From: Cycas panzhihuaensis | Lineage: Eukaryota; Cycadophyta | NCBI GenBank assembly: GCA_023213395.1 | Contig: CM041465.1 | Coordinates: forward strand, 86,187,741-86,251,740 | Reading direction: 5' to 3' | DNA: 64,000 bases | Part shown: positions 22,801 to 35,078 of the stretch, piece after piece | Numbering within the stretch: position 1 is the stretch's first letter | Layout: each line of letters opens with the position of its first letter | Position numbers and translations under genes: made by a program | The notes under the pieces: generated by a model | Seen by the model: only the letters and a program-made list of their open reading frames with translations | The model's database searches: none | What the model was told of the DNA's origin: nothing

Positions 22801-23530
22801 TAAATCATCCTTCATAGATAAATTTAAGTTGCCCCCATTGCGTAGAGTAGATTACTCCCATTTGGTCGAGCCATGGTTGGCCCAATAAGAGGTTGTACTC
22901 CACATCGATATCAAGTATAACAACTTCGACAGGAACGGTTTTTCCTCCTAAGTTGAGGGAAAGGGAGACTGCCCCTAAAGGGGTTTTCTCAGTCCCATCA
23001 TACCCTTAGGATTTCCAAGGGACAGACTCAAGAGCTACTATGCCTAGCTCTTTAAGCATACGCACAGGAATAGCATTAACAGAGGAGCCATTATCTACAA
23101 TGGTCCTCTTTATGATATAATCAGGAGTATCAATGGTAATGACAAATGGGTAATGCAAAAGGTTCTCCCACTTGCTAGGAGACGGGAGATCTCTAGGATC
23201 AAATGAGATGACAAGTGATCCATGGGAGGTAGCACCTACCGCATGGATGGAAGCATCTTGTTAGCCAAGAGCTTCAAGAAGAAGAGCACATTACTCAGGG
23301 CAGCTTCTCAAGACATCCATCAAGGACATCCCCGCAGCGACGGTATGGAGCTCATCAATGATAGAGAAGGGCTTCCCTTTCCCTATGGGTTGGGTAAGTA
23401 CCCTTCAAAATTCATAACGACCAGGGCGTACAGGAATAGTCTTGAGAAGCGCATGGGGTTCTGGAAGAGAAGTTTTCGGAAGAGAATCAAGGTGAGATAT
23501 GGATGAAGAGGCATCAACTGCCTCTTTAGT
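22801..23530 (-). pseudogene. E2 aspartic protease
   Basis: Retropepsin-type domain of the Tat clade. Active-site block V-D-N-G-S-S-V-N lies at about 23075-23105; the second conserved block Y-N-L-L-L-G-Q-P-W-L-D lies at about 22860-22905. Stops interrupt the frame between the two. The N-terminal flank matches E1 35590-35855. Confidence 0.75.
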
Positions 23531-25039
23531 GGCTTGAGACCGAGTTAAGGCATATAACGGAGTGGTCTCAAGCAATTGGACAAACTTCTTTCCCTTGTTA
23601 CGGGATCACGAAGGTGATGGAGCACGGTGGTCAGGGGAGCACGAAGAGGATGATGAAGCTGGCGCACCCTTCCCTCTACCATGCAAAGGGTGAGAATTGA
23701 GGGATCTATCTCGATTCCAGCTATTTCTTTGTTGAACATTACGATCACGCTTCCCATGTTTGGGGAACAGATCCCTAAATGGGCCTCGATGCTCGTTTGG
23801 GAGACGAATCGCATGGTGGGCATCACGTGGGTGTTACACTCGATAATGCAAATCATCGTGGAAATATTCCTCGTGGATGGAACACCATCTCTTCTTAAGG
23901 AGAGGATCGATTCTCCTTGCTTGAGAAGGTTGGGTGTTACCCCCTTTGGGGGGAACGACATGAGAAGCTTGCTAAATTGGTTTATGGGAGGTTGGCGATG
24001 AAGGGGATTGGAATTTAAGCTCATTCATCATGCACTCAAATGAGCGTATAGCAGAAGTAAGGGGGTCTAAAGCCCTCTCAATAGGATGAGAGGTAGACCT
24101 GGTAGGTTGCGAAGGTTTGGTTTTCTTCGCTGAGGGAGGTGCCTCATGACGTTATGAGGGCTTAAGAGGTTTCTTGAGTCCAGCTTGGATCTCAATAGCC
24201 TCTAATGCTAAGCACTTCATGATGGTAGAGTCGCATGTGGTTGCCCCTATTTTGAGGACTTCCACATGCACTTCAGGGTGAAGTGCATTAACGAAAAGAT
24301 CTCACTTCAACTCCTCAGGTAACGTGGCCTTTGTAGAGTGAAGGAGATCATGGAATTGCCTCACAAAGTCATGATTCATTTCATCATGACCTTGTTTGAG
24401 TGAAAGAAGAGCTTTCATTCTGCTCTCGAATGGATGGGCTACGTTAAAATAATTGACAAATTCATCCACCAATTGCTGGAATGAATAAATGGAGTGGGCA
24501 GGGAGACGATAGAACCATTTAAGGGCATCACCCTGTAAGGATCACAAAAATAGCTTCATTAGAATGTGGTCGTAAGCCCAGTAGTCTATGCACGCCATAG
24601 AGAAACTACGTATATGCTCGGCTAGGTCTTGCAACAAAGTTCTATCAAATTTGGGAACTTTAGGAGGGTGAGGCGGTAAGTTAGTCCTTAGCGCCTCAAC
24701 GTATAGCGGCGTCAACCTATAGTCTATGAAGGGGCATGTCCTTACATGGGCTAAAGGATCGATGAATGGTAAAGACACAGGAATTGATGGGGGTGGTAAA
24801 CCCATCCCTCCTTGGAGAAACGCCCATTGCTGGAAGGGGGGTTGTGGATAAACGCCTTGGAAGGGAGGCACGTTCCCTTACGAAGGTGTGGCAACAGGAG
24901 TTACGCTAGATGGTGAAAATGAAGGGTGTGGAACTGGATTCTGCCCATATGGGCCACCTGTGGGTGGTGCAGCCGAGTATGGGTGTAATGGGTCCACCCC
25001 ATAAGCTGGAAGGTGGTTTCCCCTACCCTGCCCCCAAGG

Positions 25040-25044
25040 TTAAG
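25040..25044. repeat. Target duplication TTAAG, left copy
   Basis: Perfect match with 26092-26096. Confidence 0.93.
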
Positions 25045-26091
25045 TGATCCAGGAGGATCTACCATATGTTTACAGGATGCAGAAAATGCTAGGCATTGGC
25101 ATAACTAAAAGAGATATGGCCAAATGGTATCAAAATTCTATGAAATTTTGTGTAAAAGGAGAAGACACATCCCACTAGATGTGTACAAAGGTGGTTCGAA
25201 ATATCATTTGATTAGAGTTCAAGCCTTGTCTTTGCATAAAAATTAATCCCACAGCTAGCAGAAAAAATAGAAAATATATATTATAATTATATGAATAGAA
25301 ACATGACCAAATGACATCCAAATGAGCTAAAATTTGGAGGAAGCGGAGGCAACATGCGTTCCCATATATGTACCAAATTTGAGATAAATTGGAGTTCTTT
25401 AAGGTTAGTTACAAGCTGAAATTTTTAAGAATTACATGAAGGCCACTTGGACAACAGAAAAATAGCAAATACATATTATTATTAAATGAATAAAAATGTA
25501 GTCAAATGACATCCAAATGAGCTGATAATTTGAGGAAGTTTAGGGGACATGCGTTCCTATATGTGTTCCAAAATTGAGCTAAATTGGAGTACGTTAAGAT
25601 CTTTTACAAGCTGTAACTTTTTAAGAATTGTATGAAGGCCACTTGGACAACATGCATTCTGGTGGTTAGTGGTTATACTTGCATGATTGCCACTTGTTAA
25701 ACATGCAATTCAGGTTTATTTCTATAAATTGAGCCCTTCTACAGGTTGGAGAGGTGGTTCTTAGAGACTTGACTTGGGAAGCATCCTTGGAGAGGCATTT
25801 GGAGGGTTGGAGTCCCCCTTATGGTATAATTGTAACATTTATTCCTTGTAATTTTACCATTCTTTTGCTAGTTGATTTCTCCACCATTAAATGGAGATTT
25901 TCATGGTTTAATAAAAGTATTACTCCTCATACTTTTGATGAATGTCAAGAATAAATGATTTGGTGTAGAATTTTCCTTTCATGGGCTTATTGTTGTTTTG
26001 ATGTTATTGAGCTTTCTACACTAACTCCCAGGATCTCAAGCAGGAAAGGTTGATAATTGATTTCTTCACCAACTAAGCTCTTTTGGGATCA
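25045..26091 (+). repeat. Solo LTR of family G (1047 bp)
   Basis: TGATCC...GGATCA with perfect flanking TTAAG and no internal sequence; this is the product of LTR-LTR recombination that removed the body of a + strand element. TATAAAT box near 25726 and AATAAA near 25910. Confidence 0.95.
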
Positions 26092-26096
26092 TTAAG
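26092..26096. repeat. Target duplication TTAAG, right copy
   Basis: Perfect match with 25040-25044; E2 gag resumes here. Confidence 0.93.
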
Positions 26097-27065
26097 ATGC
26101 ATAACCCGGGGGCAGGTAAAGGGACGGACCACTAGATGGGTTTTGAACGTATGTAGGAGCGGATCCCACATAGTTAATAGCAACAACATTAGTAGGACCT
26201 CGAGGCCTACTAAGAAACGCATGTGCCACGCTTGAAGGTGGCGCATTCGTTTGACTCAGGAATGACATGCTAACCCCAAGTTGGGGAAAGAACGTGCCAC
26301 AAACGGGTCTTGAAGAAGCAAGACCATGGCTAGGAATAGATGGTGCAACACTTGTCCTGGGAGCCAGTGTAAACACGACATGGGACAAGTGCACATGGGT
26401 AGAAGAGTCATTTATTATAGGAGGTGCAGGTGCAGATGAAGAAGACGCTGCACTGTGCAGAACTTCTTCAAACCACCTAGGACGTGGTTGATGGTGAGTT
26501 GCTCGAAAGTACTTGCTGAGTGCTTTAACCATGTCGGCAGGAGGGGTATCCTCGTAGCCATACGAGGTCGATGGGATCTTGAATGTCGGGGACTCCTCAG
26601 GGCGCTCCTCATAAGATTCACCAATAGGATGGTGAGTCTCGTGAGGAGGCAAGTCTTCTGCTGTATGAGCAGAGGGATGAAGGTTAGAAGGGTAAAACGG
26701 GTCACCCGGATAATAGATGGGATTGTCACCCTCATGGGTGGATCTCGAAATGGATGCAAAAAACTCTTGAGTTCCCGAGACCATGGTGTGGTAAGCCCAA
26801 TCAGACTAGTAACCTTCTATTATCAAATTGAGATCTAACGACGAAAGGGAACAAGGTGATGGGTTTTCTAACAATGGCAGTAGACCTCACAAGTGACGTG
26901 AGAAACGTTGCATACAACACCTTTGCGAGCGTTGTTAGAAGAAAGTGAAAGGGGTATGAAACAAATATGTCAGGGGCTACCCAATTGAAAAGCAGGATAA
27001 GAAGGCTACCTAAAAGCAAGAACACCAGCGAACAGGGGAAGCGAAACTAGTTCCCTACTGGCAGT

Positions 27066-27083
27066 TCTCTAGTATGGTCACCA
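27066..27083 (-). other. E2 primer binding site (probable tRNA-Arg)
   Basis: TGGTGACCATACTAGAG in element sense, 1 bp from the 5' LTR. E1 has TGGCGACC at the same place (38323 leftward), so E2 carries a C-to-T change. TGGCGACCA fits the 3' end of plant tRNA-Arg, but the match weakens beyond nine bases. Confidence 0.6.
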
Positions 27084-27084
27084 G

Positions 27085-29650
27085 TGAAACGCTTACCGCG
27101 GGGTGGTATCCCTATGTTTAGCAAAAGGAATAGATTATGCAAAGCTAAGTTAGGCTAAACAGCAAGGACTTCACCTCGCAGGGTGTCCGTGCGCTAGAGC
27201 ATGGATTCAGAACTGCAGAGGTGCCTGGTTGCTTCCAAGTAGCCACACAAAGCAAGGCCTTCCTAGCCCTCAGATGGTCGGGAAGAGGAGGAGAGAACCT
27301 AGCATGTTGCATCTTCTCAAGGAAGTGAGAAGATAACATGAGAATGGGAATGTAGGTAAAGTGTGGCATCTAGGTGTAGGCTAGCAAAAGGGGTAAAGTA
27401 CGGGTAGTTCTAACAAGAAATGAACTATCTAAATATGCTAGACTAACCACTAGATAAAAGATATGCAAAGCAAAAGTATGTTCCTTTCCACTTTCAATTT
27501 CTTATGTATTTCTAACAATACAAACATGTGCATGAAGAAGATATACGAGGATGAGGAATACCTGGACCTGGCGTCCGAATGAAGCGCTACGTGTTTCTTC
27601 GCTTCCCACTCCTTCCCGCTCCACTTGTCACACGTGCGATATCGGTCGGTAATGGTTGCTGTGAGCAACTGAAGAGGGGTAAGCTTACCTCCCCTTATGC
27701 ATGCAAAAATAAAATAGAATAGCAAACAACGGAAAATGACAAAAAGCACTAAATGTGTAACTAACCTGTAATGGGTTTTGTTCCACATGTGACTCCACTG
27801 ATGCGAGATCCTAAAAATCAAATAGACGAGTATCTCCCTCTCGGAAGAGGGGCCACAAAATAGATCGAGTATATATACTAAAATCAGATGAAATAAAATC
27901 AAACTAAGCTAAGCATATATATTATCATTTAATGAAATAATATTCAACAAAACTCCCGCAAATAGTTACTGTAAATGGCACCCAAAATGAAGAGTATAGC
28001 CTCAGAATGACTAACTCACCCACAAGAAATCTCCACTTAGTCTCAGGAAAGGGAAACAGACACGCAGCAAGGACATGGTGTAGCGAATAATGAGAAAGAA
28101 GAGGGTAACTAAAAGGTATGCAAACACCCAAAGGATGAGATGCTACGAATAACAAATCGTCTGACTGGGTGGGTGGCAAATCGTTAACTGGCAAGAAGTA
28201 GTTTCGGGGCTTATGCAATGCCCAAAACCAATGGACGAAAATCTAAAACTAGCATGGCAATGGCCTGCCAATGCTAGTTTAGCTCTGAAAATGAGCTCCC
28301 AAACCCCCTAACTTGAGCTTCTGGGAGGCACCAAAGCAGGGAAGAGAATAAGGGATGGAACCCTTGGGGAGAAGGACAGTAAGGGGGGCAAACCCTGCCT
28401 TCCTCCCTTAAATTCTCTTTGTGTTACCCCCTTGCAACAGCCACCTAAGAGTAGGTTTACAAGGATTATTAGGAAAGCACTATTGTGCCAAAAGACAAGA
28501 GAATGATGCTAAATAGGTACAGTAATAAGAAGGTGTATAGACTAAGATTTTATCCACAAAAGCATAAAGAAATAACATAAATTACAAAGTAAATGTGAGA
28601 GGTACCTTGTTGTGAAGATATCAAGCATGAACTTGCTGGAGAAATAGCGAGAAAAAACCAGTATTCAGTGAAATATGATGGCAAGTTTAGAGAGGAAAGA
28701 AATGTGAGGATGATCCTGTGAGTTTGGAGTCTTTGAAGCTTGTTTTTTGGGAGATTTTGAAGATGATCCTCTTTGAAGCCTTGAAGTCCTACAAATAGAT
28801 GTAGAGCTTGCTATTTGTGAGTAATAAGGGCAGCAATGGTCTGTAAAAATGAGCTAGTAGCTGTGTGTCTCTCTCTGCAGTAGATTTCTATAGAGGATTT
28901 TGTATATTTTTTTTTGTAAAAATAAGCAAAAGATCCTTGAAAATAAAGAGGATTTCTTATTTTATCCCCTGCTCACTGCAGATGAACGTTGGGGATGTCA
29001 GGGCGATGCAAATGTGTGGGTGCCACGTGGCTGTTATGTGAAAAAAAGTTGAAACTGTTGCATGATTTTTAAAAAAAAATTTTAAACAGTCGCCCCACGG
29101 TAAACTTCGTGGTACCGTGGCAAAGATCGCGCTACTACTAAGTTTACATCGGTACCAGAGTGGAAATAAAAAATAAATAAAAATAAGCAGAAATAAGGGT
29201 TTGGAGTTAATATTAAGAGTAAATTAAGGCTGGAACAACTAGGGGGAATACCCAGGTGATGGGCAAGTAGCCAAAACAACGAAATGGGTCTCAACCAAGG
29301 ATTAAATCGAACTTGGAAGAGACTACAACACGAGCAAGGTGTCATAATAGGGGCAAACATGACTAGCTAAAGCATCCCAGGAGGTCGTGGAGATAAAGTG
29401 GGTGGCTGTGTGCCATATGGGGTGTAGCATTCGCTGAGGAACACCCCCATTGTGAGTCGTCATAGACTGAAAGTATGTTGTAAGCACATGCACTATGATC
29501 AAGCAAAGAAGCAATGCAAGCAGGTAAACATATGTCAAGTAGTCTACGCTAAATAATCTCATTCAAACAAGAGCAGGGAGAAGTGAGAACGTATACCTGA
29601 GCTTACCTGAGTGGATGCATCTCGAGTTTATTCCCGGTAGCTGGGAAACA
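27085..29650 (-). repeat. E2 5' LTR (2566 bp)
   Basis: TGAAACGC...GGGAAACA on the + strand; aligns with 8106-10689. The open frame 27450-27902 (- strand, 150 codons) has no recognised domain and is shorter and diverged in the other LTR, so it is not called. Confidence 0.9.
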
Positions 29651-29655
29651 GGCCC
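29651..29655. repeat. Target duplication of E2, right copy (GGCCC)
   Basis: See 8101-8105. The E1 PMD frame continues at 29656. Confidence 0.75.
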
Positions 29656-30168
29656 CGATGGTCCACAGATGGCAGACTAGGCTAAGAGGGACAAATGACC
29701 AGGCCCATGTCTGATACTCAGTGGAGGCTACATCGCTAGACCTCCTCGCTATGATGGACCTTATAGCAGATCCATATAGGGCAGTGAGGTGGGACAACGA
29801 TGATGAGGCATGTGGAGTCAGGGTGCTCATAGGAGACGATGATGGCAGAGATGAAGGTGATGGGGCTAGCCCATCATGACTTGTAGGAGAGGTAGGTCCA
29901 TCAGGGATAACAGGTGGAGGAGTAGGGCCATCCAAGACTGCCGGCGGAGAGGCAGGCCCATCAGGAGTTGCAGATGAGAGCAAGGGGCCAGTGACATGGA
30001 CCCATAGGCTATGGATTATGAGGAGATTCAGAGAGGTGATGGCAAAGCCAGTTCTAGAGAGGAGAGAGGCCTTAGCAGAGGAGGTCCCAGAGGAGGAGGT
30101 ACTGATAGTCAGCGAAGTACTAGAGGGGAAGGTAGTCACACAAGTCGAGGAGTCAGCCACCGCACCAG
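29656..30168 (+). pseudogene. Antisense PMD ORF of E1, exon 1 second part
   Basis: Joining 8105 to 29656 restores the frame seen in E2: W-A-L/P-M-V-x-R-W-Q-T. Then A-D-P-Y-R-x-V-R-W, an acidic run, and a Gly/Pro/Ser-rich linker with a repeated G-P-S motif, before a charged stretch rich in Glu. Two stops are seen. It ends at G 30168 before GTGAGA. Visible exon lengths sum to 1773 nt (591 codons). Confidence 0.72.
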
Positions 30169-30282
30169 GTGAGACATAGCCATTTCCTATCATCGTTTGA
30201 TTGCCACACACATATGTAGTTTGATTTTGGTTTGATTTGATATCCATAGATATGTACTGATACATGGTATGCTGGATCACAG
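30169..30282 (+). other. Intron in E1 antisense PMD ORF (114 bp)
   Basis: Begins GTGAGA, ends GGATCACAG. T-rich, four stops in the exon frame, phase 1, at the same place as the E2 intron (20611-20721). Both lengths are multiples of three, so length alone does not prove splicing; stops, composition and splice sites support it. Confidence 0.7.
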
Positions 30283-30863
30283 GTACTGCAGAGATTCGAC
30301 AGTTGGTGGAGGCAATGGTGAGGGAGATGTTCCCTCAAGTGTATGCAGAGGGGTAGTCGCCCATCCAGACTGAGGATGTACCCAGATCGGCATGTGCCCA
30401 TATGGAAGCATTTGCCCCATTGGTGAGGGCAGGGGATATATGGGCTATAGAGTCCCATGAGCACATAACATTCAAGGGACAACTGTAGCAGGAGCTGGAC
30501 GAGGCTCGGAGCAAGCGAGACGCATTGTAGAGTTGCGTACAAACTCTGGAGGCTCAGGGAGGAGTAGGTGGGGATGTAGAGAGCAGGATTCAGATAGCAG
30601 TACTAGAGGAGCATTCCCGAGGAGTGGAGAATGAGAGAGATTGTATCCAGGCCTGATACGATCAGCTGGTGGATCAGGTGGCATCGAGGTCAAGCCAGAG
30701 TAGGACACATACCCACACGACGACGATGATACCGAGGAGACCACATGATGATGGGAGTGAGGCAAGGAGCTCACGGAGGCCCAAGAGGAGCCTCAGAGGG
30801 ATGTGGTCCCCAGGAGAGGGATCACACCGACCAGGAGATGGGGCCACAGGAGCAGGGCAATAG
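30283..30863 (+). pseudogene. Antisense PMD ORF of E1, exon 2
   Basis: T-A-E-I-R-Q-L-V-E-A-M, then E-L-D-E-A-R-S-K-R-D, and a basic Arg/Ser tail, ending at 30863. Four internal stops. Parallels E2 20722-21338 along its length. Confidence 0.7.
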
Positions 30864-31494
30864 TAGGATAGAGTATATGCATTTGATTTTGACAAGGGAA
30901 AGCATGGGCCTCTAGGGGGTCACATATATAGAGTCATATGATTGTACCCCCCCTGCAAGGATACCAGCTTCCCACATAAGATGTACCACGCCATGTGTAT
31001 GACATGACATACGATTTTGATGTATATATATAGACGGGGTAATTGGCACCGCATTTTGATATGTATGTTCTATTATGTATGATATAGATGTTTTGTTATG
31101 ATGTTTGTTTAAGATGCAGGTATTTCCTTCCATGCATGGCCATATATCTAATAAGAGCATACATGACTACCATAAGTAGGGGTGATAGACATATGTGGGG
31201 TTAGGAAATAGGGCAACACGCATGTCCACGGAGGAGCATAGTAGGATATGCAAAGGAAATACCAAGCGAGAGGGGGAGAAACGATACTCCAGAGCGTCGT
31301 CCTAACTGGGGGATGCCCAAATAGGAGGACAAGGTCTTAAAATAATATGGGAATATGGGTTCCATGGGAGGAACCAGAAAGAAACAAAAGAGGCCATCCT
31401 AAGTTGCCATTCCACCCGTGGCTGGGAGAAATGGGAATGAACTTAAGATGGTAGTTTAAGCTCATTTCAGAGCGTGGATGAGGTGACGGCAAGG
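30864..31494 (-). other. E1 3' UTR between integrase and antisense PMD
   Basis: No gene seen. Aligns with E2 21339-22131 (where one part is duplicated) and with E0 289-680 reversed. Confidence 0.65.
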
Positions 31495-32720
31495 TCACGA
31501 GTAAAACTTCTTAAGGAATTTCCTATTAACAACTTTCTCAAATTCAAGACCCTCCAAGGTGGCAATCCTATAAGCTCCATTACCAAGGGTTTCGATAATG
31601 ACAAAGGGGCCAACCCATCTGGGTTTGAATTTGGTCAAACGGTCATGAAGATATTCTAATTTGAGGACTTGGTCCCCGGGAAATAAAGGATGGGAACAAA
31701 GATGTTTATCGTAGGTCCTTTATGAGTGAGCTTTGGATGCTACGTTAGCCTGATAAGCAGCTAAACGTCTCTCATCCAAAGCTTCGAGGTCCAGGAGGTG
31801 AGCCTGGTAGATCGACTCCTCATCGATGAGACCTCAAAGAGAGACTCGCAAGGAAGGGATCTCTACTTCTAATGGGAGTACCGCCTTGGTACCGTAAACC
31901 AGGGAGAACGGGATCATTCCCGTAGCAGAATGGATAGAGGTGCAGTAAGCCCACAAAGTGGAAGGGAGTTGAAGGTGCCAGTCCCTCTGAGATTAAGCAA
32001 CAGTTTTCTTTAGGATATTAATGAGAGTCTTGTTGAATGACACTACCTAACCATTTTCTTAGGGGTAGTAAGGAGAGGACGTTTTGTGAGAAATCTTGAA
32101 CTTCTCGCAAAGCTCATCCATCTCCTTATTACAAAAGAGGATTCCATTGTCGGTGATTAGGACATCTGGAATCTTGAAATGGTAAATGATATGCTGGTAA
32201 ACAAAGGTAGTTATCATTTTACCAGGAGTAGTAACTAGAGGAATGGCCTCTGCTCATTTGGTAAAGTATTCTGTAGTAATCAAGATAAACTTGTGATGTG
32301 ACGAAGAAGGTAGAGAGATAGCCCCGATGAGGTCTAACCCCCACTGAGTGAAAGGCTACAAAGAGATGATGGGGTGAAGGGCCTCGGAAGGCACATGGGA
32401 GATGTTGGCATGTTCCTGACATCGCTAACATCTCTGGGCAAAAGCGTGGGCATCCTTAAAGAGGGACGACCAAAAGTAACCCATACGGAGGATCCTCTAG
32501 GCCATAGATTGGCCTCTAATGTGGCCCCCACAAATACCATGGTGGCATTCGTGGAGTATCTAGTCGACTTTGTCGGTAGTGACACAGCAGAGGAGGATCC
32601 CATCGAAGGACCTCTTATACAATACTTCGTCTATTAGGAAGTATTGCCTAGCAGAAGTCTAGATGTGAGATCTAACTTTACTACTAGCATCGGGGCGGTA
32701 TTGCTATTGCATGAGATACC
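31495..32720 (-). pseudogene. E1 integrase
   Basis: DDE-type retroviral integrase of the Tat clade. The HHCC zinc region (H-E-C-H-H-G-I-C-G-G-H, later R-C and R-C) is at about 32600-32420. The core has W-G-L-D-L-I-G near 32330 (first Asp), L-I-T-D-N-G near 32155 (second Asp) and E-N-G near 32050 (Glu). The C-terminus has W-V-G-P-F near 31600. Several stops (for example in the C-C region and before the last Glu) inactivate it. No aRNH lies between RNase H and this domain, unlike the usual Tat order. Confidence 0.85.
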
Positions 32721-32739
32721 GTACTATGTCATTATACCA

Positions 32740-34147
32740 CTCATTATCGATAAGTGGATGGGGAGAGATATCCTGAATTGTCAAGATAGACTTATCAGGA
32801 AGGGAATCGTCGACGGGGGTATTAAGCGAGTTAGGAATATAGGCGTTTGCGAGCTGCTCGGCCACTACCATTCCTTTCTTCGATTTCTGGTTGACGATAT
32901 GAAGGTTGAACTCTTGAACTAGGATGGCCCAACGGCCAACCGTACTTGTCAAGTCTGAATGAGTGAGTAAGTATCACAAGGGGTCAGACCAGATGATCAC
33001 CTTGGTGGTGTTGCCAAGCAAGTAATATCTAAACTTCTTAGTCGCATGGACCAAGGAGAGACATTCCTTCTCAACAGGAGAGTAGTTAAGTTTAGTAACC
33101 ATGAGAGTGCGACTGATGAAATAAATAGCCCTCTTGACTCCTAAGTCATCCTCCTGAGCCAACATAGCGCCCAGGGACTCGTTAGTCACTGAGGTATAAA
33201 GAAAGAAGGGCCTATCGAAGCGAGGGGGCACCAATGTAGGAGTGGAAGTGAGGGCTTTCTTAAGTCCTTCGAAGGCTTGTTGGGTCTTGTCAGACCAAAC
33301 AAAAGGAGCTCCCTTCTTCAATAGGTTCGTAAGGGGTTTGGCACTCACGACAAAGTCTGCCAAGAAGCGCTAAAGGAAACCAAGCCTACTTAGAAATGAC
33401 TTGATCTGTCGTTGGGTTCTAGGAGGCGGCATGTCAAGGATTGCCTTGACCTTGTTAGGGTCAATCTGGATCCCTTATTTTGACATAAGAAATCCAAGGA
33501 GTTTACCAGAGGTAATGGCAAACACACACTTGAGTGAGTTCAGGCTAATATGATGCTTGCAGCATCGCATGAAGATAGCCCGCAAGTCGAAGGGATGATG
33601 GGCCCTAGCATGTGAGAGACCCATCATGTCATCCATGAAACCTCCAAAGTGTTATCAATGAGATCATGGAAGATGAAATGTATCACTCTTTAATAAGTAA
33701 CGCTTGCATTCTTAAGACCGAAGGGCATTGCCTTATAGGCAAAGGTACCCCACGAGGTGGTGAAGGCCATCTTGTGGCAATCTTTAGGAGATATTTGGAT
33801 ATGGTTATAGCTAGAGAAGTTGTCCATCAAGGACATAACTTCAAATCCAACGGTTTGATCAATGATTTGATCGATGAAAGGGAGTAGAAAATTATCCTTA
33901 GGATAAGCATTGTTAATATCATGAAAATCAATGCATATGTAGATGGCCTCGTTCCTTTTAGCAATGGGGACAATGTTGGATACCCACTTGGAGTAATCAA
34001 TGGAGGTGATAAGTCCAGCATCCAATAGCTTTTCAACCTCCATCTTAACGACGACTGAGACCTTAGGGTAAAGAGGATGCTGCTTCTAGCGCACATGACG
34101 GGTACCAGGAATGGTGGTGAGATTATGAGTGACAATGGAGGGGTCAA
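32740..34147 (-). pseudogene. E1 reverse transcriptase and RNase H
   Basis: RT fingers and palm: M-E-V-E-K-L-L-D-A-G near 34043, then a conserved C-I-D-F-x-D-I-N-N-A-Y-P-K-D block, then M-P-F-G-L-K-N-A near 33705. The catalytic box reads F/Y-M-D-D-M-M at about 33638-33621, after a frameshift. The gypsy RNase H follows at about 33363-32974 with F-L-Y-T and E-K-E-C-L, and its connection runs to about 32740. Stops at several places. It would copy the element RNA into DNA. Confidence 0.85.
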
Positions 34148-35071
34148 TTCCCTTCATGTCAGAATAATCCCACGAACATCCGAACTCACGGAACAAAGGG
34201 AATACTCCCTTACCTCATCAGGAGAGTATTCCATCCCAACCTTAATGACCTTGCTAGGGGCCAAGACTATGTCTTGGGTTGCCTCCATGCACATGGTATT
34301 CCCCTCCTTGAAATGGAGAGGGGCAAGGTCAATAGAAAGAGATGAAATAGGGGACGAGATTAGGTCAGCAAGTGTGGACCCAATTGCAAGGATCTTCTGA
34401 TAGCCAAGCCTATGGTGACCAGAAGGCAAGTTAGGCATGAAGCTCGCTAGGTGCTCGAGTAAGGCCTCATCATCTTTAAAGTAATCCACCCCATGGATGA
34501 CCTTACTCAGAATAAATGAGGTGCTAGAGGAAGTGGAGGCAATGGGACCGTGATGGTCGTCAGGTTGCTCGTTTTCCTCAGGAGACTCTAGGAGAAGGTC
34601 TCGAAGGGGCTCCTTAGAAGGAGCAAAAGGGAGTTCCTTAAAGCCAAAGGGAGTTCCTTGAAGCCATCACTTATGGGGGGTGATGAAGAGGAAGTACCAA
34701 TCGCAGGTGAGTCAATATGAGCGATGACATGTGACACAGGAGAGTGGTTATTCCACCAATGAGAGAGGTTCTAGATGGGGATCTAGAATGGGATGAGCGC
34801 AACGTACTAGTACGAAGAAAAGAAACGGGGTGAAGATAATCCTTGTCCTCATCACGAGAATCATCGTCACTAAATGAGGCGAGGTACCCGTAGCTCCCAA
34901 CGCCAATAAGAGCGAAGCGCATGAGATTACGAAAAGAGTATGCAGGATCTTCTTTGGTATGTAATGGATTGGGTATACCAATAGAATAAGCCAAGTCATA
35001 AGTAGAAGAGCCTTGGCTTGCCTGATTGACAGGATGAGTTTATTTGGTAGGTGGGCATTCACGGGAAACAA
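34148..35071 (-). pseudogene. E1 pol spacer between PR and RT
   Basis: Long, Ser- and acid-rich linker with open pieces at 34994-34671 and 34489-34154. No catalytic motif. The last part (M-E-Y-S-P-D-E-V-R) precedes the RT start as in other Tat elements. E2 keeps only the first part. Confidence 0.6.
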
Positions 35072-35078
35072 CCCTCAT

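Larger units (their letters stand above)
23540..26784 (-). pseudogene. E2 gag, split by a solo LTR
   Basis: N-terminal part 26784-26092 is open (230 codons): acidic and Pro/Ser-rich, similar to E1 gag. The solo LTR (25045-26091) plus its duplication splits it. The remaining part (about 25039-23540) holds the conserved capsid-like block near 24871-24542 and the C-terminal part (open at 24024-23545). Stops are scattered. It would form the virus-like particle in an active element. Confidence 0.8.
8106..29650 (-). mobile_element. E2: Tat-clade element lacking RT-RH-INT, nested in E1
   Basis: Bounded by LTRs at 8106-10689 and 27085-29650 and by a near-perfect 5-bp duplication. In element order: 5' LTR, PBS, gag (26784 to about 23540, split by a solo LTR), PR (about 23530-22800), spacer remnant, then directly the 3' region with antisense PMD (21338-19417), aRNH (18221-17799), PPT and 3' LTR. 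RT, RNase H and integrase, present in E1 at this place, are missing, so E2 is non-autonomous unless the deletion came after insertion. A complete family-G element (10723-17465) also sits inside it. Confidence 0.9.

Noticed and set aside
22667-24001. Open frames on the + strand opposite E2 protease and gag
   Set aside because: Shadow frames antisense to PR and gag; no domain.
26267-26838. Open frames on the + strand opposite E2 gag
   Set aside because: Shadows of the gag coding strand; similar shadows lie opposite E1 gag.
27450-27902. 150-codon open frame on the - strand in the E2 5' LTR, hydrophobic
   Set aside because: Lies wholly inside an LTR, starts downstream of no clear signal, is cut short in the paired LTR (8659-8940) and shows no domain.
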